The notes under the pieces: model-generated
Told to the model about the DNA's origin: nothing
Databases searched by the model: none
Seen by the model: the letters and a program-made list of their open reading frames with translations, nothing else
Translations under genes and position numbers: made by a program
In this document: piece by piece, positions 17,134 to 24,584 of the stretch
Layout of the letters: each line of letters begins with the position of its first letter
Numbering within the stretch: the stretch's first letter is position 1
From: SZUA-430 sp034440355
GTDB taxonomy: Bacteria; Pseudomonadota; Alphaproteobacteria; Micropepsales; Micropepsaceae
Direction of reading: 5' to 3'
NCBI GenBank assembly: GCA_034440355.1
Contig: JAWXBY010000030.1
Coordinates: 1-41,924, forward strand
DNA length: 41,924 nucleotides

Positions 17134-17973
17134 ATGAGCCAAATCAACGGTTTAATGAAGGGCAAGCGCGGCCTCATCATGGGAGTCGCCAATGATCGCT
17201 CGATCGCTTGGGGTATTGCCAAGCAGGTCCACGATCAGGGGGCGGAGCTTGCCTTCACCTATCAGGGCGATGCGCTGAAGAAGCGCGTGCAGCCGCTGGC
17301 CGAGGGAATCGGGTCCAAGATCCTGCTGCCGTGCGATGTGACCGAGCAGGGTTCCATGGATGCGGTGTTCGACGAGTTGAAGCGGGCGTGGGGCACGCTG
17401 GACTTCGTGGTCCATGCGATCGGCTTTTCGAACAAGGAAGAATTGCGCGGGCGGTATGTCGACACGACGCTCGACAACTTCGCGCTGACGATGAACATCT
17501 CCTGCTATTCGTTCACGGCGATCGCGCAGCGCGCGGAGAAGCTGATGACGAATGGCGGGTCGATGCTGACGCTGACCTATCTGGGCTCCGAGAAGGTGAT
17601 GCCGCACTACAACGTCATGGGCGTCGCGAAAGCTGCGCTTGAGGCGAGCGTGCGGTATCTGGCGGAGGACCTGGGCAAGAAGGGCATTCGCGTCAACGCG
17701 ATTTCGGCTGGGCCGATCAAGACGCTGGCCGCGTCGGGCATCGGCGATTTCCGCTTCATCTTGAAGTGGAACGAGTTGAACGCGCCGTTGCGCCGGAACG
17801 TGACGATCGAAGAGGTCGGCAATTCGGCGCTGTATCTGCTGTCGGATTTGGGCCGGGCGGTGACGGGCGAGACGCATCACGTCGACGCCGGCTATCACAT
17901 GGTCGGTCTGGCGGCGATCGAGAAGGTTCACGAGAGCGCGCAGCTGCTGACGACGCTTTCGCCGGACGAATGA
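17134..17973 (+). CDS. fabI: Enoyl-[acyl-carrier-protein] reductase (NADH)
   Basis: Catalyses the last reduction of each fatty acid elongation cycle. At 279 residues it is typical. The N-terminal GLIMGVANDRSIAWGIA is the FabI nucleotide-binding segment. Tyr149, Tyr159 and Lys166 in TYLGSEKVMPHYNVMGVAK reproduce the catalytic spacing of E. coli FabI (146/156/163). AISAGPIKTLAASGI is the substrate loop. It shares an ATGA overlap with the next gene. Confidence 0.96.
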   Translation: MSQINGLMKGKRGLIMGVANDRSIAWGIAKQVHDQGAELAFTYQGDALKKRVQPLAEGIGSKILLPCDVTEQGSMDAVFDELKRAWGTLDFVVHAIGFSNKEELRGRYVDTTLDNFALTMNISCYSFTAIAQRAEKLMTNGGSMLTLTYLGSEKVMPHYNVMGVAKAALEASVRYLAEDLGKKGIRVNAISAGPIKTLAASGIGDFRFILKWNELNAPLRRNVTIEEVGNSALYLLSDLGRAVTGETHHVDAGYHMVGLAAIEKVHESAQLLTTLSPDE

Positions 17974-18557
17974 CGCCGCATACGATTTACTTCGTGCGGC
18001 ATGGCGAGACCCTCTGGAACACCGAACGCAGGCTGCAAGGGCGCAAGGATAGCGCGCTGACGGATGCCGGCCGTGCTCATGCGCTGGAGAACGCGGTGAC
18101 ACTGGTCGAGGCCGTGCCCGACGTGCGCGCCCTGCCCTTCGTGTGCAGCCCGCTCGGGCGAGCGCGGGCGTCGATGGCGATCATTCGGGAGCATCTCGGT
18201 CTAGCGCCTGACGGCTATGTGATCGACGAGCGGTTGGCGGAATTGGGGTTCGGCGACTGGGAGGGCATGACCTCGCGCGAGATACGGTCCAGTCATCCGG
18301 ACGCCTGGACCGCCTATGAGGATTCGCGATGGACTCATGTACCGCCCGGCGGCGAGAGCTATGCAGATTTGGTGGCACGGCTTCAGGATTGGCTGGCGGA
18401 GCTTCGCGGCGACGTGGTCGTCGTGGCGCACGGGGCGGTTGGGCGGACGCTGCGCGGGTTGAACCTGCGTGTGCCGGTGGCGGAAATCCCTACGTCCAAC
18501 ACGCCCGAGCACAACCGCGTTTACCGTTTGGCCAATGGGACGGAGGCCGCGCTGTGA
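17970..18557 (+). CDS. Histidine phosphatase family protein (phosphoglycerate mutase-like)
   Basis: A 195-residue member of the RHG phosphatase superfamily. The phospho-accepting His11 sits in FVRHGETLWN. The second histidine is in VVVVAHGAVGRTL. LAELGFGDWEGM and PPGGESYADL are typical of the GpmB/CobC-type branch. The substrate is unknown. The start codon overlaps the fabI stop (ATGA), so it is read from the fabI message, and aroC follows 31 bp later. Confidence 0.9.
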   Translation: MTPHTIYFVRHGETLWNTERRLQGRKDSALTDAGRAHALENAVTLVEAVPDVRALPFVCSPLGRARASMAIIREHLGLAPDGYVIDERLAELGFGDWEGMTSREIRSSHPDAWTAYEDSRWTHVPPGGESYADLVARLQDWLAELRGDVVVVAHGAVGRTLRGLNLRVPVAEIPTSNTPEHNRVYRLANGTEAAL

Positions 18558-18588
18558 ACGCGGGCGGACTCAGGTTAGAAGGTCGAGC

Positions 18589-19689
18589 ATGAGCCACAAC
18601 ACCTACGGCCATCTGTTTCGCGTGACGACCTGGGGCGAGAGCCATGGGCCGGCGCTGGGCTGCGTCGTCGACGGGACGCCGCCGGGGATTGGACTGACCG
18701 AGGCGGACATTCAGCCGTGGATGGAAAAGCGGCGGCCGGGGACGTCCAAGTTCGTCACGCAGCGTCAGGAAACCGACATCGTGAAGATCCTGTCGGGCGT
18801 GTTCTCCGACGACAGCACGGGTGGACAGGTCACGACGGGGACGCCGATTGCGCTGCACATCGACAATGTGGACGCGAAGTCCAAGGACTATGAGGGGATC
18901 AAGGACAAGTTCCGGCCTGGTCACGCGGACTATGCCTATTTCATGAAATACGGCGTGCGCGACTATCGCGGCGGCGGACGGCAGTCGGCGCGCGAAACCG
19001 CGGCGCGGGTGGCGGCCGGGGCCATCGCGCGCAAGGTGCTCGACCATATCGTGCCGGGTGGAGTCCAGATTCGCGGGGCGCTGATTCAGATCGGTGCGCA
19101 CAAAGTAGACCGTGGAAACTGGGACTGGGCCGAGGTCGAAAACAACCCGTTCTGGTCGCCGGATGCCAAGGCCGCCGCCCTTTGGGAGGCTTATCTCGAC
19201 GAAAAGCGCAAGGCAGGGTCCTCCGTCGGCGCGGTGATCGAAGTCGTGGCGTCGAACGTGCCGGCCGGATTGGGCGCACCAGTCTACGGCAAGCTGGACG
19301 CTGACCTCGCGGCGGCGATGATGTCGATCAATGCGGTCAAGGGCGTCGAGATCGGCGCCGGATTCGCCGCCGCGGCGCTGTCGGGCGAAGAGAATGCGGA
19401 CGAGATGCGCATGAAGGACGGACGGCCGCATTTCCTCTCGAACCAGGCGGGCGGCGTGCTGGGCGGCATCTCGACGGGCCAGGACGTCGTCGTCCGGTTC
19501 GCGGTGAAGCCGACGTCGTCCATCCTCACCGCGCGCAAAACGATCACGCGCGACGGCCAAGAGACCGAGATCCAGACCAAAGGCCGCCACGATCCATGCG
19601 TCGGCATCCGCGCGGTGCCGGTGGGCGAAGCGATGCTCGCCTGCGTGCTGGCCGACCACGTGCTGCGCCACCGGGCGCAAGTGGGTTAG
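18589..19689 (+). CDS. aroC: Chorismate synthase
   Basis: Converts EPSP to chorismate, the last step of the shikimate pathway, using reduced FMN. The 366-residue protein begins with the diagnostic NTYGHLFRVTTWGESHGPALG and contains RPGTSKFVTQRQE, YRGGGRQSARETAARVAAGAIARK, HFLSNQAGGVLGGISTGQ and the C-terminal RHDPCVGIRAVPVGEAM. A good ribosome-binding site (AGAAGG) stands 6 bp before the ATG. It is the third gene of the fabI unit. Confidence 0.97.
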   Translation: MSHNTYGHLFRVTTWGESHGPALGCVVDGTPPGIGLTEADIQPWMEKRRPGTSKFVTQRQETDIVKILSGVFSDDSTGGQVTTGTPIALHIDNVDAKSKDYEGIKDKFRPGHADYAYFMKYGVRDYRGGGRQSARETAARVAAGAIARKVLDHIVPGGVQIRGALIQIGAHKVDRGNWDWAEVENNPFWSPDAKAAALWEAYLDEKRKAGSSVGAVIEVVASNVPAGLGAPVYGKLDADLAAAMMSINAVKGVEIGAGFAAAALSGEENADEMRMKDGRPHFLSNQAGGVLGGISTGQDVVVRFAVKPTSSILTARKTITRDGQETEIQTKGRHDPCVGIRAVPVGEAMLACVLADHVLRHRAQVG

Positions 19690-19711
19690 GCCTCTGCGCT
19701 TCCTCTACAAA

Positions 19712-20416
19712 TTGCGCGACGTGCGCGAGATTGCGCCCTGGGGTCCGCCGGAGGATCGGAACCTGCATTGGTTCGGGTTGAGCGACGGCGCGTATTGTGT
19801 CGATACGGTCGCGGGGCGGTTGCTTGAGCATACCGATGCGCTCGATGCGCAGCTGGGCGTGTCGTGGTGCAGTTATGCGGTCGTGCGGTTGTTTGAGGAT
19901 TTGCTCGAGGCGTGGCCGCATATCGTGGAGCCGGTGCCGCCGGACGTGACGGCGCGGTTCTTTGCTTGGGCCGGCGATCCGCGCGCGGGTGTGCCGGATG
20001 ACGACGATCTTGCGGCCGCGTGGTTCGAGGCGCATGGCTGGTGGGGAATGCGCAAGGTCGATCTCGGGTATCTGGTCGGTGCGCCGGCTTTGTATTTTTG
20101 GTCGAGCGGCGCGAAGATTCATTTGCGCTGGCGTGCGGATGAGACGTGGGTTGTTCAGCGCGCCGATTTGATCGAGCCGCAGGCGGACTTTCGCGCGGCG
20201 GCGCATGGGTTCGTCAATTCGTTCCTCGGCGAGATGCGAGAGCGCGTCGAGACGATTGCGCGCGACGGATGGTCCGGCAAGCCGTGCCGGATCGACATTC
20301 CTCAGTTGGTCGCCGAGCAGGACAAGCGTGAGGCGCAGGCGCGCAAGGCGCTAGGCCTCGTCGCGCAGACGGATTGGGACCATGTGCGCCGGATGTTCGA
20401 TTTCCTCGGCGCCTGA
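19712..20416 (+). CDS. DUF5984 family protein
   Basis: A 234-residue soluble protein recognised by the N-terminal REIAPWGPPEDRNLHWFGLSDGAYCVD pattern in pieces (IAPWG, HWFGLSDG) and the AWFEAHGWWGMRKVDLGYL and HLRWRADE segments. The family has no known role. No ATG or GTG is available at the right place: the frame reads LRFLYKLRDV before the motif, so translation starts at TTG 19712 or at an unusual CTG at 19694, just five bases after the aroC stop. Probably co-transcribed with aroC. Confidence 0.78.
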   Translation: MRDVREIAPWGPPEDRNLHWFGLSDGAYCVDTVAGRLLEHTDALDAQLGVSWCSYAVVRLFEDLLEAWPHIVEPVPPDVTARFFAWAGDPRAGVPDDDDLAAAWFEAHGWWGMRKVDLGYLVGAPALYFWSSGAKIHLRWRADETWVVQRADLIEPQADFRAAAHGFVNSFLGEMRERVETIARDGWSGKPCRIDIPQLVAEQDKREAQARKALGLVAQTDWDHVRRMFDFLGA

Positions 20417-20430
20417 CCGCGCGTCGATTC

Positions 20431-20557
20431 AGAAAGAGCGGGCGGGACGCCCGCGCTCCCAGGGCTAGAACGAGCCTTTACGCGTCGAGATCGACGATCA
20501 CCGCATTGAAGGACAGGCTCTAGTCCTGGGGGCGCGGGCGTCCCGCCCGCTCTTTCT
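20431..20557. repeat. Repeat locus A: two hairpin units facing inwards around a 49-bp centre
   Basis: Arms of 39 bp at 20431-20469 and 20519-20557 are inverted copies with two mismatches. Each arm contains a GC hairpin GCGGGC-GTCCC-GCCCGC (or its complement), a CTAG-CCTGGG end and an AAGAG end. The 49-bp centre (20470-20518) is related to that of locus B, sharing GAGATCGACGATC. The element fills the gap between the DUF5984 gene and the Tat-signal protein and may also act as a transcription stop. Confidence 0.9.
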
Positions 20558-20573
20558 TGCTCTCGTTCTAAAT

Positions 20574-20592
20574 CATGACACTCACTGTCATG
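20574..20592. promoter_or_regulatory. Inverted repeat upstream of the DUF1579-like gene
   Basis: CATGACA (20574-20580) and TGTCATG (20586-20592) form a perfect 7-bp inverted repeat around CTCAC, 42 bp before the ATG of the next gene. It is placed where an operator would be; no regulator is adjacent. Confidence 0.3.
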
Positions 20593-20634
20593 CTTAGGGG
20601 CGCATAACGGTCTCGTACTTTGCACGAGGTTCTT

Positions 20635-21210
20635 ATGACGTCCCTAGATCGCCGCGATGTGATGCGTTTGTCGTTGCTCGCCGCTGCCGCCACTTCCCTT
20701 TCCAGCACCGCCAACGCACGAGAGAGCGCACCCATGTCCCATGATCCCATTCACGATTTCGATTGGCTTTTCGGTTCTTGGCATGTGCAGCATCGCCGTT
20801 TGAAGGAGCGGCTGATGAACAACGCTGAATGGGTGCCGTTCGACGGTACGTGCGTTTGTCAGCCGCTGATGGCCGGCGCGGGCAATGTCGACGACAACGT
20901 GTTGAACTTGCCGGAAGGCAGCTATCGCGCGGTCGGCCTGCGCGCCTTCAACACAAAGACCAACACGTGGGCGATCTGGTGGCTCGATGGGCGCGACCCG
21001 CATTCGATCGAAGTGCCGGTCCAAGGCGGGTTCGAGGACGGCGTCGGCACGTTCATGGCCGACGACACGCTGCGCGGCAAGCCGATCAAGGTTCGCTTTC
21101 AGTGGTCCAAGATCACACGCACGTCGGCGCGGTGGGAGCAGGCGTTCTCACCCGACGGTGGGCAGACGTGGGAAGTGAACTGGATGATGGAGTTTACGCG
21201 GACGGCTTAG
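20635..21210 (+). CDS. Exported DUF1579-like protein with Tat-type signal
   Basis: A 191-residue protein. The start at ATG 20635 is set by a GAGGT ribosome-binding site and by a twin-arginine signal (DRRDVMRLSLLAAAATS) cleaved near ANA. The mature part opens with HDFDWLFGSWHVQHRRL and contains YRAVGLRAFNTKTNTWAIWWLDGR, a lipocalin-like beta fold of the DUF1579 type. Export in folded form would suit a cofactor or tight fold, but no ligand is known. The stop overlaps that of the convergent ornithine cyclodeaminase-like gene. Confidence 0.75.
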   Translation: MTSLDRRDVMRLSLLAAAATSLSSTANARESAPMSHDPIHDFDWLFGSWHVQHRRLKERLMNNAEWVPFDGTCVCQPLMAGAGNVDDNVLNLPEGSYRAVGLRAFNTKTNTWAIWWLDGRDPHSIEVPVQGGFEDGVGTFMADDTLRGKPIKVRFQWSKITRTSARWEQAFSPDGGQTWEVNWMMEFTRTA

Positions 21211-22109
21211 GCTCGCGCGCGGCGCGTTGCGTCATAGACCAGGCGCGCCGCGGCGAGGTCTTCGACGGCGAGGCCCAACGATTTGAAGACAGTCGTGCGG
21301 TCGTGCGGCGCGCGCTTTGTGCCGGCGAACAGCTCGCCTGCTTCGGCGTAGATCGTGGCGTGCGAGAGGATGACGTCGCCGGACTCGCGCGTGGCCGCGT
21401 CGCGCGAGTCGACGATGAGTGTGTTCTGCATCGTTTCGTCGTCGAGTTCGCGCCAGTTCGGGCGGCAGGCGCCGACGGCGTTTACGTGCGCGCCGGGTTT
21501 GAGCCAGCGGCCCTGCAGTACCGGCTCCATCGACGCGGTGGCGACGACGACGATGTCGGCGCCGCGCACGGCGTCCTCCGCCGTCGTCACGCGCGCGCCG
21601 TGTGTCTCGGCGAAGCGTTTCGCGTTCGCGGTGGTGGGGCTCCAGATGCGCACGTCGTCGAAGGTTTGCTGGTGGCGCAGTGCTTCGAGGTGTGAGACGG
21701 CTTGGACGCCGCTGCCCAACAGCGCCAGAACGCGCGCGTCTTTGGGCTTCACCTTCGCGGTCACCGCCGCCGACACCGCGGCGGTGCGCATCTCCGTGAT
21801 CAGGCGGCCGTCCATGGCGGCGAGCGGCTCGCCGGTCTTCGGGTCGAAGAGCACGATCATCGCCGTGTGCGTCGGATGCGGCGTGCCGGCGTTCACCGGA
21901 TAGAACGCGACAAGTTTTGCGCCCATCGCATCCGGCGTCACCGCCGGCATGACGCCGAGGAAGCGCTTGTCCTCCTCGACGGTGAGGATGCTGCGCACCG
22001 GCTGCGTCACCAGCCCCGCGGAGAACGCCGTGAGACACCGCTCCATCGCCGGGATGAGCGCGTTCCACGTCAGCACGCGGGCGACGTCTTCTTCGGAGAG
22101 CATGAGCAT
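21207..22109 (-). CDS. Ornithine cyclodeaminase / mu-crystallin family protein
   Basis: A 300-residue NAD(P)-dependent oxidoreductase of the OCD/mu-crystallin family, whose members include ornithine cyclodeaminase, alanine dehydrogenase and ketimine reductases. Marks are GAKLVAFYPVN, the ITEMRTAAVSAAVT segment, the Rossmann turn LALLGSGVQAVSHLEAL, and HVNAVGACRPNWRELD. The final VFKSLGLAVEDLAAARLVYD is also characteristic. The exact substrate is not predictable. The ATG is preceded by GAGGAAG. It is transcribed alone, with repeat locus B upstream. Confidence 0.9.
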   Translation of the reverse strand: MLMLSEEDVARVLTWNALIPAMERCLTAFSAGLVTQPVRSILTVEEDKRFLGVMPAVTPDAMGAKLVAFYPVNAGTPHPTHTAMIVLFDPKTGEPLAAMDGRLITEMRTAAVSAAVTAKVKPKDARVLALLGSGVQAVSHLEALRHQQTFDDVRIWSPTTANAKRFAETHGARVTTAEDAVRGADIVVVATASMEPVLQGRWLKPGAHVNAVGACRPNWRELDDETMQNTLIVDSRDAATRESGDVILSHATIYAEAGELFAGTKRAPHDRTTVFKSLGLAVEDLAAARLVYDATRRARA

Positions 22110-22147
22110 TTGCTTATCTTCCTCAGGCAGTGGCGATTTGAGTCAGT

Positions 22148-22270
22148 AAGAGCGGGCGAGGACGCCCGCGGTCCCAGGGCTAGAGCGAACCTTTAAACCC
22201 TGAGATCGACGATCGCCATGTTGAAAGGCGGGATCTAGTCCTGGGACCGCGGGCGTCCTCGCCCGCTCTT
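22148..22270. repeat. Repeat locus B: two hairpin units facing inwards around a 49-bp centre
   Basis: Arms of 37 bp at 22148-22184 and 22234-22270 are inverted copies with one mismatch; the pairing continues outwards through GAGTCA (22140-22145) and TGACTC (22273-22278). The arms differ from locus A by the same substitutions on both sides (GGGCGAGGACGCCCGC, GGTCCC), so they changed together. The 49-bp centre (22185-22233) is about 69% identical to that of locus A. The right arm abuts the stop codon of the SAM methyltransferase gene. Confidence 0.9.
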
Positions 22271-22278
22271 CGTGACTC

Positions 22279-23325
22279 TCAACCGCGCTTGCGTTCGAAG
22301 GCAACGATTTTGGAGAGGAAGGCGGGTGTTTCGGATTGCTTCGTGAGGCCCGCGCTTTCGAAGGCTTCGCCGACGTTCCAGGTTAGGTAGCTCTCGTAAT
22401 ATGGTTCGTGGAAGGCTTGGGGGAAGAATTCGGTTAGGGCTTCGAAGCCGGGGGTGTCGCCGGGTTGGATTGAGTCCATGAAGACGAAGAGGCCGCCGGG
22501 TTTTAGGACGCGGGCGATTTCGTTGGCGACGATCGTTCGGATTTTTGGTGGGAGTTCGTGGAAGAGGTAGATCGCGGTGACGATGTCTTGGCTGGCGTCC
22601 GGCAGCGGGATCGTTTCGGCGTTCGCTTCTAGGAATGTTACGTCGCGCCAGGGCTTTAGGGCTTTGCGGGCTTCGTCGAGGTAGGTGGGCGAGAGGTCCA
22701 TCACTGTCGTGCGCAGTTTGGGCCAGTTGTCTTTGACGAAGCTTGGGAAGCGGCCTGTGCCGGTGGCGACGTCGAGGAAGTTTACGTGGCGTTGGTCCCT
22801 GCCCTTCATGAAGTTTGCGATGGGGACCAGGACTTGGCGGCGCATCGCGTCGGCGGTGCCGGCGAACAACGTTTCGACTTGGAAGTCGTAGCGCTTGGCC
22901 GAGTCTTCGGTGAGCCAGCCGCCGGATTGGTAGTGGAAGTTTTGCAGATAGTAGCGTGGGAAGTCTTTGCGCGCCTCTTCGGTCAGGACTTCGTCGTGGA
23001 CGTGGTCGCGGCGGCGGCGGGCGACTTGGGGCACGTCGCGTAGGAAGTCGAGTGAGCTGCGTAGGGTTTTGATGGCGGAGCGGTCCAAGGCGGCGGGAGC
23101 GGCGTAGAGGCCTTGTTCGATGTTCTTCCAGTCGCGTTCGAAGAGGGCCTGCATTTCGCCGAGGAAGAGTTGGCGGTTCGGGTATTCGTTTTCGACTTCG
23201 ACGCGGCGTTCGGCGAAGGCCGTACCGCGGCCCAGGCGGTTCGCCAGCAGATGGTGGCCGCCGTACCAGGCGACACGCGCGGTTTGGCTGAGGCGATAGG
23301 CGGCGCGGGCGATCTCGTTTGCCAT
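22279..23325 (-). CDS. Class I SAM-dependent methyltransferase
   Basis: A 348-residue methyltransferase. The SAM-binding motif I is FLDVATGTGRFPSF (about 182-195), followed by TVMDLSPTYLDEAR, an EANAETIPLPDASQDIVTAIYLFHELP motif and VLKPGGLFVFMDS. An N-terminal 140-residue extension of unknown fold carries a conserved-looking NFHYQSGGWL just before the domain. The substrate is unknown. ATG 23325 has a GGAAG ribosome-binding site; a GTG at 23331 overlaps the stop of the RNA methyltransferase gene (GTGA). It is the last gene of the xseB-ispA-dxs unit. Confidence 0.88.
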   Translation of the reverse strand: MANEIARAAYRLSQTARVAWYGGHHLLANRLGRGTAFAERRVEVENEYPNRQLFLGEMQALFERDWKNIEQGLYAAPAALDRSAIKTLRSSLDFLRDVPQVARRRRDHVHDEVLTEEARKDFPRYYLQNFHYQSGGWLTEDSAKRYDFQVETLFAGTADAMRRQVLVPIANFMKGRDQRHVNFLDVATGTGRFPSFVKDNWPKLRTTVMDLSPTYLDEARKALKPWRDVTFLEANAETIPLPDASQDIVTAIYLFHELPPKIRTIVANEIARVLKPGGLFVFMDSIQPGDTPGFEALTEFFPQAFHEPYYESYLTWNVGEAFESAGLTKQSETPAFLSKIVAFERKRG

Positions 23326-23327
23326 TT

Positions 23328-24584
23328 TCACTTCCGCTCGAAGAGGGCGACCAATTCGATGTGGGCGGACCAGAGGAATTGGTCAATCGGCGTCACGCGG
23401 GTGAGCGCGTAGCCGCCGTCGATGAGTATACGCGCGTCGCGGGCGAAGGTCGCGGGGTTGCATGAGACCATGACCAGGCGGCGGACCTTGGATTTCGCGA
23501 GGTGTTCGGTTTGCGTTTTGGCGCCGGAGCGCGGCGGGTCGATCACCACCGCGTCGAAGGCGTTCAGTTCGTGCTCGAGCAGCGGGCGGCGGAAGAGGTC
23601 GCGGCGTTCTGCCGTGATCGGCTTGAAGCCCTGCGCGTTGCGGGCCGCGAGCGTTAGGGCGGCGACGGCGTCGGTTTCGCTGTCGTAGGCGGCGACCGCG
23701 GTTTGTTTTGCCAGCGCGAAGGTAAAGGCGCCGGCGCCGCAGAAGAGGTCGGCGACGCGTTTCGTTTTACCGACGTTGGCGACCACTAGTTCTTGCAGCG
23801 TCGCTTCGGCTTCGGGCACGGCTTGCAGGAAGCTGCCCGGCGGTGGGGTCACTTCGGCGCCGAACCAGCGGATGACCGGCGGACGCGACTGGGCGACGAG
23901 TTCGTTGTTCACCGTCAGGCGCACGAGGTTGAGCTTTGCCGCGAAGTCGGCGAGGCGCGTGCGGAGCGCGCCGTCGATCTCCACGCGCGGCAGACCCAGC
24001 GTCATGTCGAGCCCCGAGTCAGTGCGCGTGATGTCGATCTCCGCGCGGCCGTGTTCGGGGAGGATGCCGACGAGATGCTTGCGCAGCGGTTCGACCAGGG
24101 CGAACAGGTCGGGATGCAGGACGTGACACTCGACCATGTTGCAGATGAAGTGCGTGCCGCGTTCCTGGAAGCCGATCATGATTTCGTCGTGGACGAAGCG
24201 GCCGGTCAGCACGGCGCGGCGTCGCGTGCGTGGCGCAACGGGTATCAGTGGTGCGATGTCGATATCCACGATGCCGCGCTGGGCGAGCGCCAGCATGACC
24301 TGTTCGCGCTTCCACTCGCGGTAAGCGATTTGCTCCACGTGTTGCAGCACGCAGCCGCCGCAGATGCCGAAATGCCGGCACGGCGGCGACGCGCGCGATG
24401 GACCGGGCGATAGGAGTTCGACAGGCTTCGCGTGATCGCCCTCGCCTTCCACGCGCACGCGATCGCCGGGCACGGTGAATGGCACGTACATGCCATCGGC
24501 GGTTTCGCCGTCGCCCTTGTGGCCGATGCGAACGATGTCGACGTCGGTCAGAGCGGGCGGGATGCCCGCGCTTCCAGGCGTCAC
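23328..24584 (-). CDS. 23S rRNA/tRNA uracil-C5 methyltransferase (RlmD/TrmA family)
   Basis: A 418-residue SAM-dependent RNA m5U methyltransferase. The iron-sulfur cysteines Cys69, Cys75, Cys78 (CRHFGICGGC) and Cys153 are present, motif I is DLFCGAGAF (279-287), the DPPRSG motif is at 349-354 and the catalytic cysteine is Cys375 in MVSCNPATF. The start is a GTG overlapping the dxs stop (GTGA). Residues 3-12 (PGSAGIPPAL) are encoded by a copy of the dispersed hairpin repeat, and no alternative ATG, GTG or TTG exists before the conserved RIGHKGDG segment. Known members modify 23S rRNA U1939/U747 or tRNA U54; which applies here is not clear. Confidence 0.9.
   Translation of the reverse strand: MTPGSAGIPPALTDVDIVRIGHKGDGETADGMYVPFTVPGDRVRVEGEGDHAKPVELLSPGPSRASPPCRHFGICGGCVLQHVEQIAYREWKREQVMLALAQRGIVDIDIAPLIPVAPRTRRRAVLTGRFVHDEIMIGFQERGTHFICNMVECHVLHPDLFALVEPLRKHLVGILPEHGRAEIDITRTDSGLDMTLGLPRVEIDGALRTRLADFAAKLNLVRLTVNNELVAQSRPPVIRWFGAEVTPPPGSFLQAVPEAEATLQELVVANVGKTKRVADLFCGAGAFTFALAKQTAVAAYDSETDAVAALTLAARNAQGFKPITAERRDLFRRPLLEHELNAFDAVVIDPPRSGAKTQTEHLAKSKVRRLVMVSCNPATFARDARILIDGGYALTRVTPIDQFLWSAHIELVALFERK
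24550..24578. repeat. Repeat locus D: solo hairpin unit inside a reading frame
   Basis: A single 29-bp copy of the hairpin unit (AGAGCGGGCGGGATGCC then CGCGCTTCCAGG), with two changes from the locus A arm and lacking the CTAG end. It lies entirely within codons 3-12 of the RNA methyltransferase gene and begins six bases from the end of dxs. Confidence 0.85.
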
